Positions 45,654 to 54,248 of a stretch of 64,000 bases of DNA are shown here, piece by piece. The position numbers were made by a program, and so were the translations under genes. The notes beneath the pieces are model-generated. The model was not told the DNA's origin. It saw only the letters and a list, made by a program, of their open reading frames with translations, and did no database searches. Source of the stretch: Palsa-295 sp963785585 (GTDB taxonomy: Bacteria > Acidobacteriota > Terriglobia > Acidiferrales > UBA7541); NCBI GenBank assembly GCA_963785585.1, contig CAWAVW010000004.1, positions 372,001-436,000 of the forward strand. Direction: 5' to 3'. Within the stretch, counting starts at the first letter, position 1. Each line of letters starts with the position of its first letter.

Positions 45654-46818
45654 AGGCGCCACCGGTTGCGATTGCTTCGGCATTCCTCGACGAAAATCGA
45701 AGTGAGGAAAACGGCGCGATGTCGAAATTCGTTTTACCGGTGACGACCAACTCGCGAAGGATATTCGCGGTCGCGGGCGCCAGTAGAATTCCGTTGCGGT
45801 AGTGTCCGGTGGCGACCAGCAGGCCATCGATTTCGGTTGGGCCGATGATCGGCAGGTTGTCGGGCGTGCCGGGACGCAGTCCGGACCAGGATTCGACGAT
45901 TTCCGCCGATGCCAGAGCGGGAATCATCTCCGCCACGCCTCTTAAGATTTTTTCTTTTCCTTCCGCGGTGACTTCTTTTTGAAATCCTGCATTCTCAAGC
46001 GTGCTGCCGGCGACGAGTCGTCCGTCCGCGCGAGGAACCAGGTACGCATGATCGGACCGGACCACGCGCGCGAGCGAAATATTTTCGGATCGCAGGGCCA
46101 GCATCTGGCCGCGAACGGGGTGCGTGGGCGCGAATGGAGCGAAGGAATGGGAGTTCGATACGGTGTAATTTCCCGTGAGCGTGCCGCAAAAACTGCCGGC
46201 GGCGAGGACCACGAATCTCGCGGCGATTTTTTCCGTGCCGGCGATGACTCCTGTGCATCGGTTGCCGTCGCGAAGGAAAGATGTGACGGAGACTCCGGTT
46301 CGGAAGGTGACGCGCTTGTTTTTGCAGGCATCTATTGCGGCGGCGACCAGCGCCCGCGGCTCAATCGTGGCTTCTCGCGAAAGAAGCGCGGCGGCGCGGA
46401 CTTCCGGACCGAGCGACGGCTCGAGTTTGCGAGCGGCTTCGGCGGAGAGCGGATCGATGGGAAGCTCGAGAGCGCGGTATTGCGCGATCATCGCGTCGCG
46501 ATTTTGCTCGGCGTTGCGCCCGGTGAAAATTTCGAGCGTGCCGGGGCGCGCGAATCCGGTGGACTTGCCGGAAGCGCTTTCGATGGCCGCTACGAAGTCC
46601 GGGTAGCGCAGGAAACTATCTTTACCGAGCGGCACGAGCGGCAGCGCGGAGGGAGCGTCGGGGCCGGGAGAAAGCATTCCGGCGGCGGCCCATGACGATT
46701 CGAGTCCCGGTTCCTGGCGGTCGAGAACGACGACGCGGAGGTTTGCCGAGGCCAGTTCGAAGGCGATCGAGGTGCCGATGATTCCGCCGCCGACAATGGC
46801 GACATCGAACGAATTCAT
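45652..46818 (-). CDS. thiO: glycine oxidase ThiO-like FAD-dependent amine oxidase
   Basis: A 388-residue DAO-family protein. The N-terminal FAD-binding motif VAIVGGGIIGTSIAFELA and the RQEPGLESSWAAAGMLSP segment are typical of ThiO, and the C-terminal WSGLRPGTPDNLPIIGPTEI and GHYRNGILLAPAT complete the FAD/substrate site. It oxidises glycine to iminoglycine for thiazole biosynthesis in the cytoplasm. No other thi genes are near, so a different small amino-acid oxidase cannot be excluded. The start ATG at 46818 has no clear Shine-Dalgarno. Confidence 0.85.
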   Translation of the reverse strand: MNSFDVAIVGGGIIGTSIAFELASANLRVVVLDRQEPGLESSWAAAGMLSPGPDAPSALPLVPLGKDSFLRYPDFVAAIESASGKSTGFARPGTLEIFTGRNAEQNRDAMIAQYRALELPIDPLSAEAARKLEPSLGPEVRAAALLSREATIEPRALVAAAIDACKNKRVTFRTGVSVTSFLRDGNRCTGVIAGTEKIAARFVVLAAGSFCGTLTGNYTVSNSHSFAPFAPTHPVRGQMLALRSENISLARVVRSDHAYLVPRADGRLVAGSTLENAGFQKEVTAEGKEKILRGVAEMIPALASAEIVESWSGLRPGTPDNLPIIGPTEIDGLLVATGHYRNGILLAPATANILRELVVTGKTNFDIAPFSSLRFSSRNAEAIATGGA

Positions 46819-46896
46819 GTTTTCAGTTTAGCAAAAATGGGAGCGGCGAGGACGCAGCGCGGGTGCGTGACTGCTGAGTTTCTGCGGGTAGCCCGC

Positions 46897-47496
46897 TTAG
46901 AACGATTCGACGAGCTCGACGGAGAGTAGGCGGGCTTTTTGGGACAGGACCTGAGCGCGGGCCCAATCGCTGGATTTGCTGGCGTCGCGCGATTGGGCAA
47001 GGAAGCTTTGGATTTTTTGCACCAAATCGGATTGCGCGGCGCTGAGTTGTTTGCCGTTGGCCTGATCGAGATTGGATTGGGCCACGGCGACGTCGTCTTC
47101 GGTTTTGCGGCGGTAGCTCTCCTGATCTCCCGCGGAGATTTGCGGCACGATCTGGGGCGCCGGTGGCTTGGCCGGCTGCTCCGCAGCGGAGGTATCCGCG
47201 GCGGGTTCGGGAGCGGGTTTTCGGGGAGGCGCGGGTTTGGTTCGCGTAGGAGTCACGGGAATTTCGGTGGCAACGGGCGGCGTATTCGAAACGGGCGGAG
47301 TGAGTGTTTCAACGGGAGGCAGCGCGTTGGTATCGGGCGCCACGTTGGTGATGGGTTTGGAATCGACCGGCGCGGGAACGGCGGCGACCGGAGGCGCGGC
47401 TTTGGCGGTGTTGTGCGCACACCCGCACACGATTAGAGAGAGAGAGCACAGCGTCGCGGCCATGCACTCGAACGATTTCAAATTGCGGCTGGGCAT
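46897..47496 (-). CDS. putative lipoprotein of unknown function
   Basis: ATG 47496 is chosen because it follows the histidine kinase stop by 4 nt and gives a short signal with a lipobox-like VCGC (ATLCSLSLIVCGCAHN). The 199-residue product has a Pro-rich low-complexity linker (about 40-125) and an alpha-helical C-terminus (TEDDVAVAQSNLDQANGKQL ... WARAQVLSQKARLLSVELVE). It resembles envelope lipoproteins with a helical tail domain, but no family is recognised. Position as the last gene of the sigma-54 response regulator/kinase operon suggests a link to that system. A 5-bp GCGGG/CCCGC hairpin (46886-46898) lies at its stop. Confidence 0.7.
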   Translation of the reverse strand: MPSRNLKSFECMAATLCSLSLIVCGCAHNTAKAAPPVAAVPAPVDSKPITNVAPDTNALPPVETLTPPVSNTPPVATEIPVTPTRTKPAPPRKPAPEPAADTSAAEQPAKPPAPQIVPQISAGDQESYRRKTEDDVAVAQSNLDQANGKQLSAAQSDLVQKIQSFLAQSRDASKSSDWARAQVLSQKARLLSVELVESF

Positions 47497-47500
47497 TGAT

Positions 47501-49402
47501 TTATCTTTTTTCTTCTGCAAACGGTTGACTGAAATCGCGCACTTTGCCGCTGGGCGCTTCGAGGGCACGCGCGAGCGGCAGTTCGATCCGGAACGTGGTA
47601 CCGCGGCCCAGTTCCGACTCGAATTCTATCTGACCGTTGTGTATCTGTACAAACCGAAAGGTATTGGCGAGGCCAATGCCGGAACCGCCGGGCCGCGTGG
47701 TGTAGAACAACTGGAAAATTTTCTTTTGGTCGTCCGTGGAAATTCCCTTGCCGGAATCGGAGACGGCAATTTCCGCGTATTCGCCGCTGCGGCGCAGGCT
47801 GAGGCCGATGCGCCCTCCGGGCGGGGTGAATTCGGAAGCGTTGAGAAGCAGATTCAATACGGCCTGATGCATTAACTGGCGGTCGAGCATGACGGGCGGG
47901 AATTGCGAGGGCAATTCCATCTTGAGTTCGACGCCCGCTTTCGTGATCGAGGGGCGGGCGGCGTCGAGCACTTCGTCGAGCAGCACGCGAAGATCGGTTT
48001 CTTCCAGGATCAACTCGACGGGCTTGGTGAAATTCAGGAACGTTTTGACGGCGCGGTCCAGGCGGTCGATTTCGTTGTCGAGCATTTTCACCGCTTGCTG
48101 CGGTTCGGGTTCGACGGGCATGTTGGCTTTCAACACTTCGAGCCACAGGCGCATCGAGTTCAGCGGATTTTTCACTTCGTGTGCAACCCCTGCGGTGACG
48201 CGGCCGAGAGCGGCGAGGCGCTCGGAAACTTGCAGTTGGTTGCCGATGCGTTCGAGGGACTCGATGTCGCGCAGAGTGATGAGAGTGCCCATCGGGACGC
48301 CCTGCTCGCGGACGACTTGGGCGCTCAGTCCAATGCGCTGCGGGCCGTTCGCGCCTTCCAGGCTAACCTCGGCATTTTCGACGGGCTGAACCTGTTCGCC
48401 CTTGATACCGAGCGCATCGCGGATGGCGTTTCCTTCGGGGAAAATTTCGCTCAGGCGGCGTCCCCGCATTTGGTCGAGGCGTCCGCCGAGAAATTTTTCG
48501 ACCGAAGGACTGACCAGCACCGCGCGTCCGCTGGCGTTGAAAAGGAGCAAGCCGTCTTCGAGGCCGCTCATCACCTGATCGAGATTTTCGCGCAGCGTGC
48601 TGAAGATCTCACGAACGTCGCGCAACTGTTTGCCGATGCCGATAATCTTGGTGCTGACGGCGCCGAGTTCGTCGCCGCGTTCGACCGGTTCGAGATCGAA
48701 TTCGCCGGCGGAGATTCGATCAAGTTGGGCGGAAATGCGTTCAAGAGGCGCGAGCGAAGCGCGGCTGACAACGAAAGCCATCAGCGTGGAAAGCAAGACG
48801 GCGCCGAGAGCGTACAGTCCGGCGGATTTGATGCCGGGGAAAATTTCGTCGCGGATCAGGGCCGAGGAAAGCCCTATCCGGATATCGCCGAACGGGCCGG
48901 TGGCAAGATTGAACGGCAGAGTATCGTCGTACACCTGAGGCGGCCCGTAGAGAGTGTTCATCTGTTCGAAGAATCCGCCGCGAACGAGAGAAGAAATCGG
49001 CGGGCGGGCGGCGATCTTTTGCCCACGCAGCGCAGCGTCGCTGGAGACGAGGGCAATGCCGTCTTTGTCGCTGATCGTGATTTCGTAGATGGTAGGCGAA
49101 TAGCCGATCGCCGATTCCATCACGGAATTGAGAGTGCTGCTGTTGTCGAGAGTGCGGCGGATGTATTCGCGAACATCCTCCGGGCTGGCGGAGGCGGGAG
49201 CGTCGCCGCGCTGCGAAGCGTCGAGCAAACTGCTCTGGCACGCGAGGAAAATTTGCTGGGCTACAAAGCGGGCGCGCTCGTCGGCCTGGCGCAGCGTTTG
49301 GCGCATCAGGCGGGCGATGTAAAGCCCGGAGACGAGCGTGACCACCGCCAGAACGAGAAGCGACGTCGCGAGGGTGAATTTAGTTTTCAGGCTGAGACGC
49401 AT
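47501..49402 (-). CDS. membrane sensor histidine kinase (HAMP-PAS-HisKA-HATPase)
   Basis: A 633-residue kinase. TM1 (about 10-30), an extracytoplasmic region, TM2 (about 195-215, AGLYALGAVLLSTLMAFVVS), a HAMP domain, a PAS-type region (LDQVMSGLEDGLLLFNASGR), HisKA with His in GRVTAGVAHEVKNPLNSMRL (near residue 405) and HATPase_c (NLLLNASEFTPPGG; GSGIGLANTFRFVQ). The ATG at 49402 is preceded by GGAAAG and overlaps the response regulator gene by 23 nt, so the two are coupled. It would phosphorylate the NtrC-like regulator encoded just upstream. Confidence 0.93.
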   Translation of the reverse strand: MRLSLKTKFTLATSLLVLAVVTLVSGLYIARLMRQTLRQADERARFVAQQIFLACQSSLLDASQRGDAPASASPEDVREYIRRTLDNSSTLNSVMESAIGYSPTIYEITISDKDGIALVSSDAALRGQKIAARPPISSLVRGGFFEQMNTLYGPPQVYDDTLPFNLATGPFGDIRIGLSSALIRDEIFPGIKSAGLYALGAVLLSTLMAFVVSRASLAPLERISAQLDRISAGEFDLEPVERGDELGAVSTKIIGIGKQLRDVREIFSTLRENLDQVMSGLEDGLLLFNASGRAVLVSPSVEKFLGGRLDQMRGRRLSEIFPEGNAIRDALGIKGEQVQPVENAEVSLEGANGPQRIGLSAQVVREQGVPMGTLITLRDIESLERIGNQLQVSERLAALGRVTAGVAHEVKNPLNSMRLWLEVLKANMPVEPEPQQAVKMLDNEIDRLDRAVKTFLNFTKPVELILEETDLRVLLDEVLDAARPSITKAGVELKMELPSQFPPVMLDRQLMHQAVLNLLLNASEFTPPGGRIGLSLRRSGEYAEIAVSDSGKGISTDDQKKIFQLFYTTRPGGSGIGLANTFRFVQIHNGQIEFESELGRGTTFRIELPLARALEAPSGKVRDFSQPFAEEKR

Positions 49403-50786
49403 CTTTCCGCCCCGCCTCGTATTCTTTCAATTTGTTGTGAAGCGTTTTCAGGCTGATGCCGAGTAAATCCGCAGCCCGCGTTTTGTTCTGGCTGGTAGCC
49501 GAAAGGGTTTGCATGATCAGTTCGCGTTCGACCGCATCGACAGTAGTGCCGACCGGGAAGCGGATGCCGCCGAGGCCGGGTGTGGTCATGGCGGTGGCAC
49601 GGCCGAATTCCGATGGCAAATGCTGGCGCGTGATGACGCCGCGGTCGGACGCGATGGCCGATCGCTCGAGGACGTTGCGCAGTTCTCGGACGTTCCCCGG
49701 CCACGGATAGGATTTGAAAAGGTCCATCACGTCGGTGCCGACGGAGGTGACCTTTTTATCGTGCTTCAAGGAAATATCGGCAAGCAGGTTTTCGATCAGC
49801 AAAGGCAGATCGTCTTTGTGGTCGCGCAGCGGCGGAAGGTGGATGTGAAACACGTTCAAGCGGAAATACAAATCCTGCCGCAGATGGCCATCGGCGACGG
49901 CCTGGTCGGGATTCTTGTTCGTGGCAGCGACCACGCGAACGTCAACCGGAGTTTCGACCTTGCTGCCGAGACGGCGGACTTTGTGGTCCTCGAGAACGCG
50001 GAGCAGCTTTGCCTGCGTGGGTGCGGGCATCTCGCCGATTTCGTCGAGCAGCAGCGTGCCGCCGTCGGCAAGTTCGAAACAGCCGATGCGGCGTTCGGCG
50101 GCGCCGGTGAAAGCGCCCTTCTCATGCCCGAAGATCTCGCTTTCCATCAGCGATTCGGGAATTGCCGAGCAATTGATGGCGACGAACGGACGGTCGGCGC
50201 GCGGCGAGAGCATATGAATCGAGCGAGCGACCATTTCCTTGCCGGAGCCGGTTTCACCGGTAATTAGAACGGAAGCGGTAGAGGGAGCCGCGATTTCGAC
50301 TTGGCGCATCACGTCCTGCATCGGATCGGAAGTGCCGACGAGCGCGCCGATCTTTCCGGCGGAGCGGAGGTCGCGCGTGAGCGCGGCGACGGTTTTCTGA
50401 TCGCGCGCGTGGCCGAGGGCGCGTTCAAGCAGGGCGCGAAGGACCGGCGGCTTCAGCGGCTTCTCGATGTACCAATATGCGCCCGCGTCGATCGCCTGGA
50501 TGACGCGCTCGTCGCTGCCGCGACCGGTGATGATTATCACCGGAATTTGCTGGATTTCATCGCCAAGCTGTTTCAGCAGGTCGAGGCCGTTCATGCCCGG
50601 CAGCTCGACGTCGGCGAGAATGAGATTGGGCTGAAATTCCTGAAACTTGGCGAGCGCTTCCTCGCCGCTGCCAACGCCGAGGATGGTCCAATTCCATTTG
50701 CGGAGAAGCGCTTCGTAGCCCTTGCGGGCGTTGTCCTCGTCCTCCACGATCAGGATGCGCTGCATGTTGGAGTTTTCGGCGCCCAT
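49380..50786 (-). CDS. NtrC-family sigma-54-dependent response regulator
   Basis: ATG 50786 is preferred (AGAGG 3 nt upstream); a further ATG at 50765 is possible. The 468-residue product has a receiver domain (ILIVEDEDNARKG; phospho-Asp in LILADVELPGMNG; Lys in YIEKPL), an AAA+ domain (Walker A GETGSGKE; intact GAFTGA in FGHEKGAFTGAAER; Walker B GTLLLDEIGE) and a Fis-type HTH (NKTRAADLLGISLKTLHNKL). It activates sigma-54 promoters when phosphorylated, presumably by the overlapping kinase gene. The regulator comes first in the operon, the reverse of the NtrY/X pair at 35274-38516. Confidence 0.94.
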   Translation of the reverse strand: MGAENSNMQRILIVEDEDNARKGYEALLRKWNWTILGVGSGEEALAKFQEFQPNLILADVELPGMNGLDLLKQLGDEIQQIPVIIITGRGSDERVIQAIDAGAYWYIEKPLKPPVLRALLERALGHARDQKTVAALTRDLRSAGKIGALVGTSDPMQDVMRQVEIAAPSTASVLITGETGSGKEMVARSIHMLSPRADRPFVAINCSAIPESLMESEIFGHEKGAFTGAAERRIGCFELADGGTLLLDEIGEMPAPTQAKLLRVLEDHKVRRLGSKVETPVDVRVVAATNKNPDQAVADGHLRQDLYFRLNVFHIHLPPLRDHKDDLPLLIENLLADISLKHDKKVTSVGTDVMDLFKSYPWPGNVRELRNVLERSAIASDRGVITRQHLPSEFGRATAMTTPGLGGIRFPVGTTVDAVERELIMQTLSATSQNKTRAADLLGISLKTLHNKLKEYEAGRKDASQPEN

Positions 50787-50883
50787 CAACCTCTGAATCT
50801 ACCAGCAGTTCTGGAGAATGCCAAGAAAACGCGCCGAGCTCCCGCGCGCGACCGCGACTCTTTTGGGCGAATTCCGAGGAGTG

Positions 50884-51546
50884 CTAGCTGCGGCGCGCGT
50901 GAAGAGGGCGCTGCAAAACAAGTTCGAGTTTCATGTTCTGCTCGAGCGTCAACTCCTGACCCATTCCCGATGTCGCCATGTAGGCTTCGACGGCGGCGGC
51001 CGCGGCGCCGGTTGCGGCGTCTTTGGAGTTTTTGGCGGCGACACCGGGAGCGGCACCGGCCATGGCCGCCGCGAGGGCGGCGTAGATTTCCGCATCGCGC
51101 TTGACCGGCGAGATCTCGATGGCGCCTTCGCGGTCGAACAGGACGTGGAGTTTCTGTTCGTCGGGCATGTCGATCACTCCGGCGGCGAGGGGAGCCCAGC
51201 CGCGCGGCGTCTTGATTTCGTCAAAGGCGAGCCATAGGCGGGCTTTGCTCATTTGTTCCGCGGGACGGATTTTTACGACGTGGCCGCGAACGGGGGTTCC
51301 GGCCGGCAGTACGGCGCCGTCTTCGGTGGTGACTTCGTCAACGGTGTGCGCGAGAAAGGGTTTGCCGGCTTTGTCCTGCTTGGTGGAGATGCGGGTGTCC
51401 AGGGTGACGACGAATCGAGTGCCCGGCGCCCCTGCTGCGGGAGTCTCCTGCGAATCGACGGACACGTCCTGCGATTGAGCGAAACTAGGAATGGCAGCGA
51501 ACGAAAAACAAACAACGACGATGGCGAGAACTCTCCAGCGAAACAT
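50884..51546 (-). CDS. exported protein with VirB10/TrbI-like barrel domain
   Basis: ATG 51546 is chosen because GGAGG lies 5 nt upstream and a signal peptide follows (VLAIVVVCFSFAAIPSFAQS); an upstream frame of 136 codons is rejected. The 220-residue product has a compact beta domain (GTRFVVTLDTRISTKQDKAG, VLPAGTPVRGHVVKIRPAEQ) with late VLFDREGAIEISPV, and a helical tail ending LVLQRPLHARRS. It parallels the protein at 44688-45617 in layout: small beta domain after a signal. No type IV secretion genes are nearby. It has its own promoter and a hairpin leader. Confidence 0.72.
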   Translation of the reverse strand: MFRWRVLAIVVVCFSFAAIPSFAQSQDVSVDSQETPAAGAPGTRFVVTLDTRISTKQDKAGKPFLAHTVDEVTTEDGAVLPAGTPVRGHVVKIRPAEQMSKARLWLAFDEIKTPRGWAPLAAGVIDMPDEQKLHVLFDREGAIEISPVKRDAEIYAALAAAMAGAAPGVAAKNSKDAATGAAAAAVEAYMATSGMGQELTLEQNMKLELVLQRPLHARRS

Positions 51547-51571
51547 GTGCGCCTCCGAAACTTTGGATTCG

Positions 51572-51595
51572 CGCTTTCTGCTGGAGTAGAAAGCG
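51572..51595. other. leader hairpin upstream of the VirB10-like gene
   Basis: CGCTTTCT and AGAAAGCG are perfect 8-bp arms with an 8-nt loop, lying 26 nt upstream of the ATG at 51546 and inside the predicted 5' leader. It could influence message stability or translation; there is no U-run, so it is not a terminator. Confidence 0.45.
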
Positions 51596-51611
51596 AGGAA
51601 CAACTTTTCGG

Positions 51612-51620
51612 AGTATAGCA
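51612..51620 (-). promoter_or_regulatory. extended -10 promoter element for the VirB10-like gene
   Basis: On the minus strand TGCTATACT gives an extended -10 (TGn plus TATACT). No good -35 is seen at 16-18 nt, which extended -10 promoters can tolerate. The leader to ATG 51546 would be about 60 nt. Confidence 0.45.
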
Positions 51621-51959
51621 GAAATCTGAGGCGAGGGCGGCGCGCGGCGCGCGAAATTTTCACTCTTAATACGTCCGTGAAACGGCTCAAGCGGCTCCGT
51701 ACGGGATGTCGGGTGCCCACGGGTCCCAACGTCGGCGCTATCAGCGGTGGGATTACCGCAGGGGAATCAGAAAAAAGAGTACTGGAACGGGGTGCGCCTG
51801 AATTATACTGCGCTCGGTTTCGCCGCTTTGCCTGGGACGAGTCGCCCCACTCCCTTTTTGGGCCCCTTTGTGAAAGTGCAGGGGTATCCCCGACTGTGCA
51901 ACGCGCACATTTATAACTGGGTTTCGAGAACGGATCGAATTCCGTCTCACGCAATTTTT
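51621..51959. other. intergenic region upstream of the outer-membrane barrel gene
   Basis: Divergent gap with no supported gene. A plus-strand TATACT at 51804-51809 could be the -10 of the downstream gene, but no matching -35 is seen. A GGGG-TAT-CCCC micro-palindrome lies near 51883-51893. GGAGG at 51960-51964, 5 nt before ATG 51970, fixes the downstream start. Confidence 0.4.
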
Positions 51960-51969
51960 GGAGGTTTCA

Positions 51970-54096
51970 ATGAAGGGTTGGGAACGGATCACAGTCCTGG
52001 GGCTGGCAAGCTTACTGCTGGCGAGCGGTTGTTTCGCGGATGACGCGAAGACGGCGAAGGGCGACGACACGACGGCGAAGGCTGCAGCGCCAGCCTCGAC
52101 GGATGCGAAGGCGAAAGTCGGTTCGACCGACGCAAAGACGGCAGCGGCGTTGAAGCCTGCGCTACCGGCAAGAGTGGCGGCCGAGGCGGCGGATGCGAAC
52201 GCGGCGCCAACGGGCGACGGTTCCTATCAAGCGGCGGAAGCTTACAACGCGACGCTCAAGTGGAATCCGATGCCGGCGCTTGACGGCAATCCGGGACTTT
52301 TTACCCTGGAGACCGGAGACATTTTGCCGAAAGGCGCATTTGACGTGGATATGGGCGCGAACAAATTTTCGCGGATGCCCGGCGATATCACGTCCCTTCA
52401 ATTTATTCCGTCGTTTGGAATCGGCATTACGAATTGGCTGTCGGGATTTTTCCAAATCAATGCATACGACCACATCCACGTGGGCGATCCGAGTTTGTTG
52501 AGTTTGTCGTCGGCAAACGCGCTCAATCCGCAATATCTGAATACGATTTATCCGTCGATCATTCCGTCCACCGGTTTCCCTCCTGCGTACGTGGAGGATG
52601 CTCCGTTTGCTTCGCACAATGGCGGCGGTGTGGGGGAGATCGATCTGGGCTTCAAGATTGGCGTGTTTTCCGAACGCAAAGGAAAGCCGCTGAGTCTTTC
52701 CATCCGCAACGATTTTTATATTCCGACGCAGACCGGATACAGCAGCCTGCTCAGCAACCAGGTGCAGTACGGAAAGTTCAACTACGGAATTGGAGTGGAA
52801 GCGAGCAAGACGATTCTGCATCACAGCATTTTGGCGACGGCCAACTGGTCGTACCGTTTTATGCGCAACTCCAGTTACAACGTGACGTCGGGCGGAACGA
52901 CCGAGACGTTAGTGTTGAGCCTGGCGGACCAGATGCAGGTCGGCGCGGGGCTGATTATTTTCCCGACCAAGCGGTTTCAGATCATGACGGAATACGACGG
53001 GCTGATTTTTGTGCATCGGGGAACGCAGAATACGACGTTTGGCGCTCGCGATCCCGTGGACAACGTAACCGGCGTGCGCATCTATCCGTGGAAGCACTTT
53101 GCGTTTGACATCGGCTACCGCTACAACTTGAACCTGAACAACCATACGGACCGGAACGGGTTTGTGATCAAACTGGCCGGCGCAAATTGGCCGGAAAAGC
53201 CGCTGCCGCCGGATAACGTGACGGCTTCGTGCGCCGCGGAAAAATCTTCGGTGATGGAAGGTTCGAACGAAGCGGTAGTCTTTACGGCGACGGGAACCGA
53301 CGCGAACGGTCACCCTCTGACGTACACGTGGACAGCGAACGGCGGAAAAGTTTCCGGCGTTGGCGCGTACGTGCGGTGGGATTCGGCGGGCGCATCGGCC
53401 GGAAATTATACGATTACGTCGCGCGTGGACGACGGCACGGGCAAATCGGCGAGCTGCTCCGCCAATATCGCGGTGCAGCCGAAACCGGCGCCTCCCGCTC
53501 CGACGATGAGTTGCGCGGCGGATCGCGCATCGGTGATGGCCGGTGAACGGCCGCAGATTTCGGCCACGGTGAACGATCCTTCCGGATTGCCGCTGACGTA
53601 TTCCTGGCAAACGAACGGCGGGCAGATTGTCGGCACAGGAGCGACTGTGCAGCTCGATACCTCCGGGTTGCAGCCCGGAACGTACACGGTAACGGGCCGG
53701 GCCGAAAATACGGCGCATTCCGCGTGCGATTGCACCACGAGCGTGACGGTGCAAACGCCGCCGCCTCCGCCGACGGCGAGCGTTATCGCGGCGTGCAAAT
53801 TTAAGCCGAACAGCTCGTACGCCGACAACGTCTGCCAACGGATGCTGGACGACGCGGCGGTGCGCCTCGATAGCGATCCGAAAGCAAAAGTCGTGTTGGT
53901 GGGTTATGCCGATCCCAAAGAAGTTCACGCCGATAAACTTGCAACGGCGCGAGCGGCGAGCTGCCAGAAATATTTAGTTGGGAAAAAGCGGATCGATTCG
54001 TCTCGCGTTGCAACACGGAGCGCGACGGGCACTGCCGCCGCGACCGACAATCGCCGCGCAGATGTGAAACTTGTGCCCGACGGCGCGACCGAGTAG
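51970..54096 (+). CDS. outer-membrane barrel protein with two Ig/PKD-like domains and OmpA-like C-terminus
   Basis: A 708-residue protein with a signal peptide ending near LLASGCFA; ASGC could be a lipobox. An Ala/Lys-rich low-complexity stretch (about 25-90) leads to an outer-membrane-barrel-like domain (about 100-415; alternating strands such as FGIGITNWLSGFFQINAYDH). Two Ig/PKD-like modules follow (VTASCAAEKSSVMEGSN ... and MSCAADRASVMAGERPQ ...), each starting with a Cys motif. The C-terminal 100 residues resemble OmpA (KVVLVGYADP, DKLATARAASCQKYL, DNRRADVKLVP), which binds peptidoglycan. The protein probably anchors the outer membrane to the wall. Adjacent genes offer no partner. Confidence 0.82.
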   Translation: MKGWERITVLGLASLLLASGCFADDAKTAKGDDTTAKAAAPASTDAKAKVGSTDAKTAAALKPALPARVAAEAADANAAPTGDGSYQAAEAYNATLKWNPMPALDGNPGLFTLETGDILPKGAFDVDMGANKFSRMPGDITSLQFIPSFGIGITNWLSGFFQINAYDHIHVGDPSLLSLSSANALNPQYLNTIYPSIIPSTGFPPAYVEDAPFASHNGGGVGEIDLGFKIGVFSERKGKPLSLSIRNDFYIPTQTGYSSLLSNQVQYGKFNYGIGVEASKTILHHSILATANWSYRFMRNSSYNVTSGGTTETLVLSLADQMQVGAGLIIFPTKRFQIMTEYDGLIFVHRGTQNTTFGARDPVDNVTGVRIYPWKHFAFDIGYRYNLNLNNHTDRNGFVIKLAGANWPEKPLPPDNVTASCAAEKSSVMEGSNEAVVFTATGTDANGHPLTYTWTANGGKVSGVGAYVRWDSAGASAGNYTITSRVDDGTGKSASCSANIAVQPKPAPPAPTMSCAADRASVMAGERPQISATVNDPSGLPLTYSWQTNGGQIVGTGATVQLDTSGLQPGTYTVTGRAENTAHSACDCTTSVTVQTPPPPPTASVIAACKFKPNSSYADNVCQRMLDDAAVRLDSDPKAKVVLVGYADPKEVHADKLATARAASCQKYLVGKKRIDSSRVATRSATGTAAATDNRRADVKLVPDGATE

Positions 54097-54248
54097 CGAT
54101 TTGGTTGGGTCGCCGGCGCCGCGGTGGATTGTTCGGTGGCGCGTGCTCACGCCGGCTCGCTTGTGCGGGAAACGGAATTCCGGTCAACGTGCTGCGCCGC
54201 TGCAGAATCTGCTGTCCTAACATGGTCGCCTAACTTTCAGGAAGCCTC

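Noticed and set aside
47903..49456. 517-codon plus-strand open frame opposite the histidine kinase
   Set aside because: No domain motif; the minus-strand kinase shows HAMP, HisKA and HATPase boxes in the right order.
44688..51546. A type IV secretion locus suggested by VirB10-like domains
   Set aside because: No VirB4/VirB11 ATPase, VirB8, VirB9 or coupling protein in the window; the domains are treated as stand-alone.
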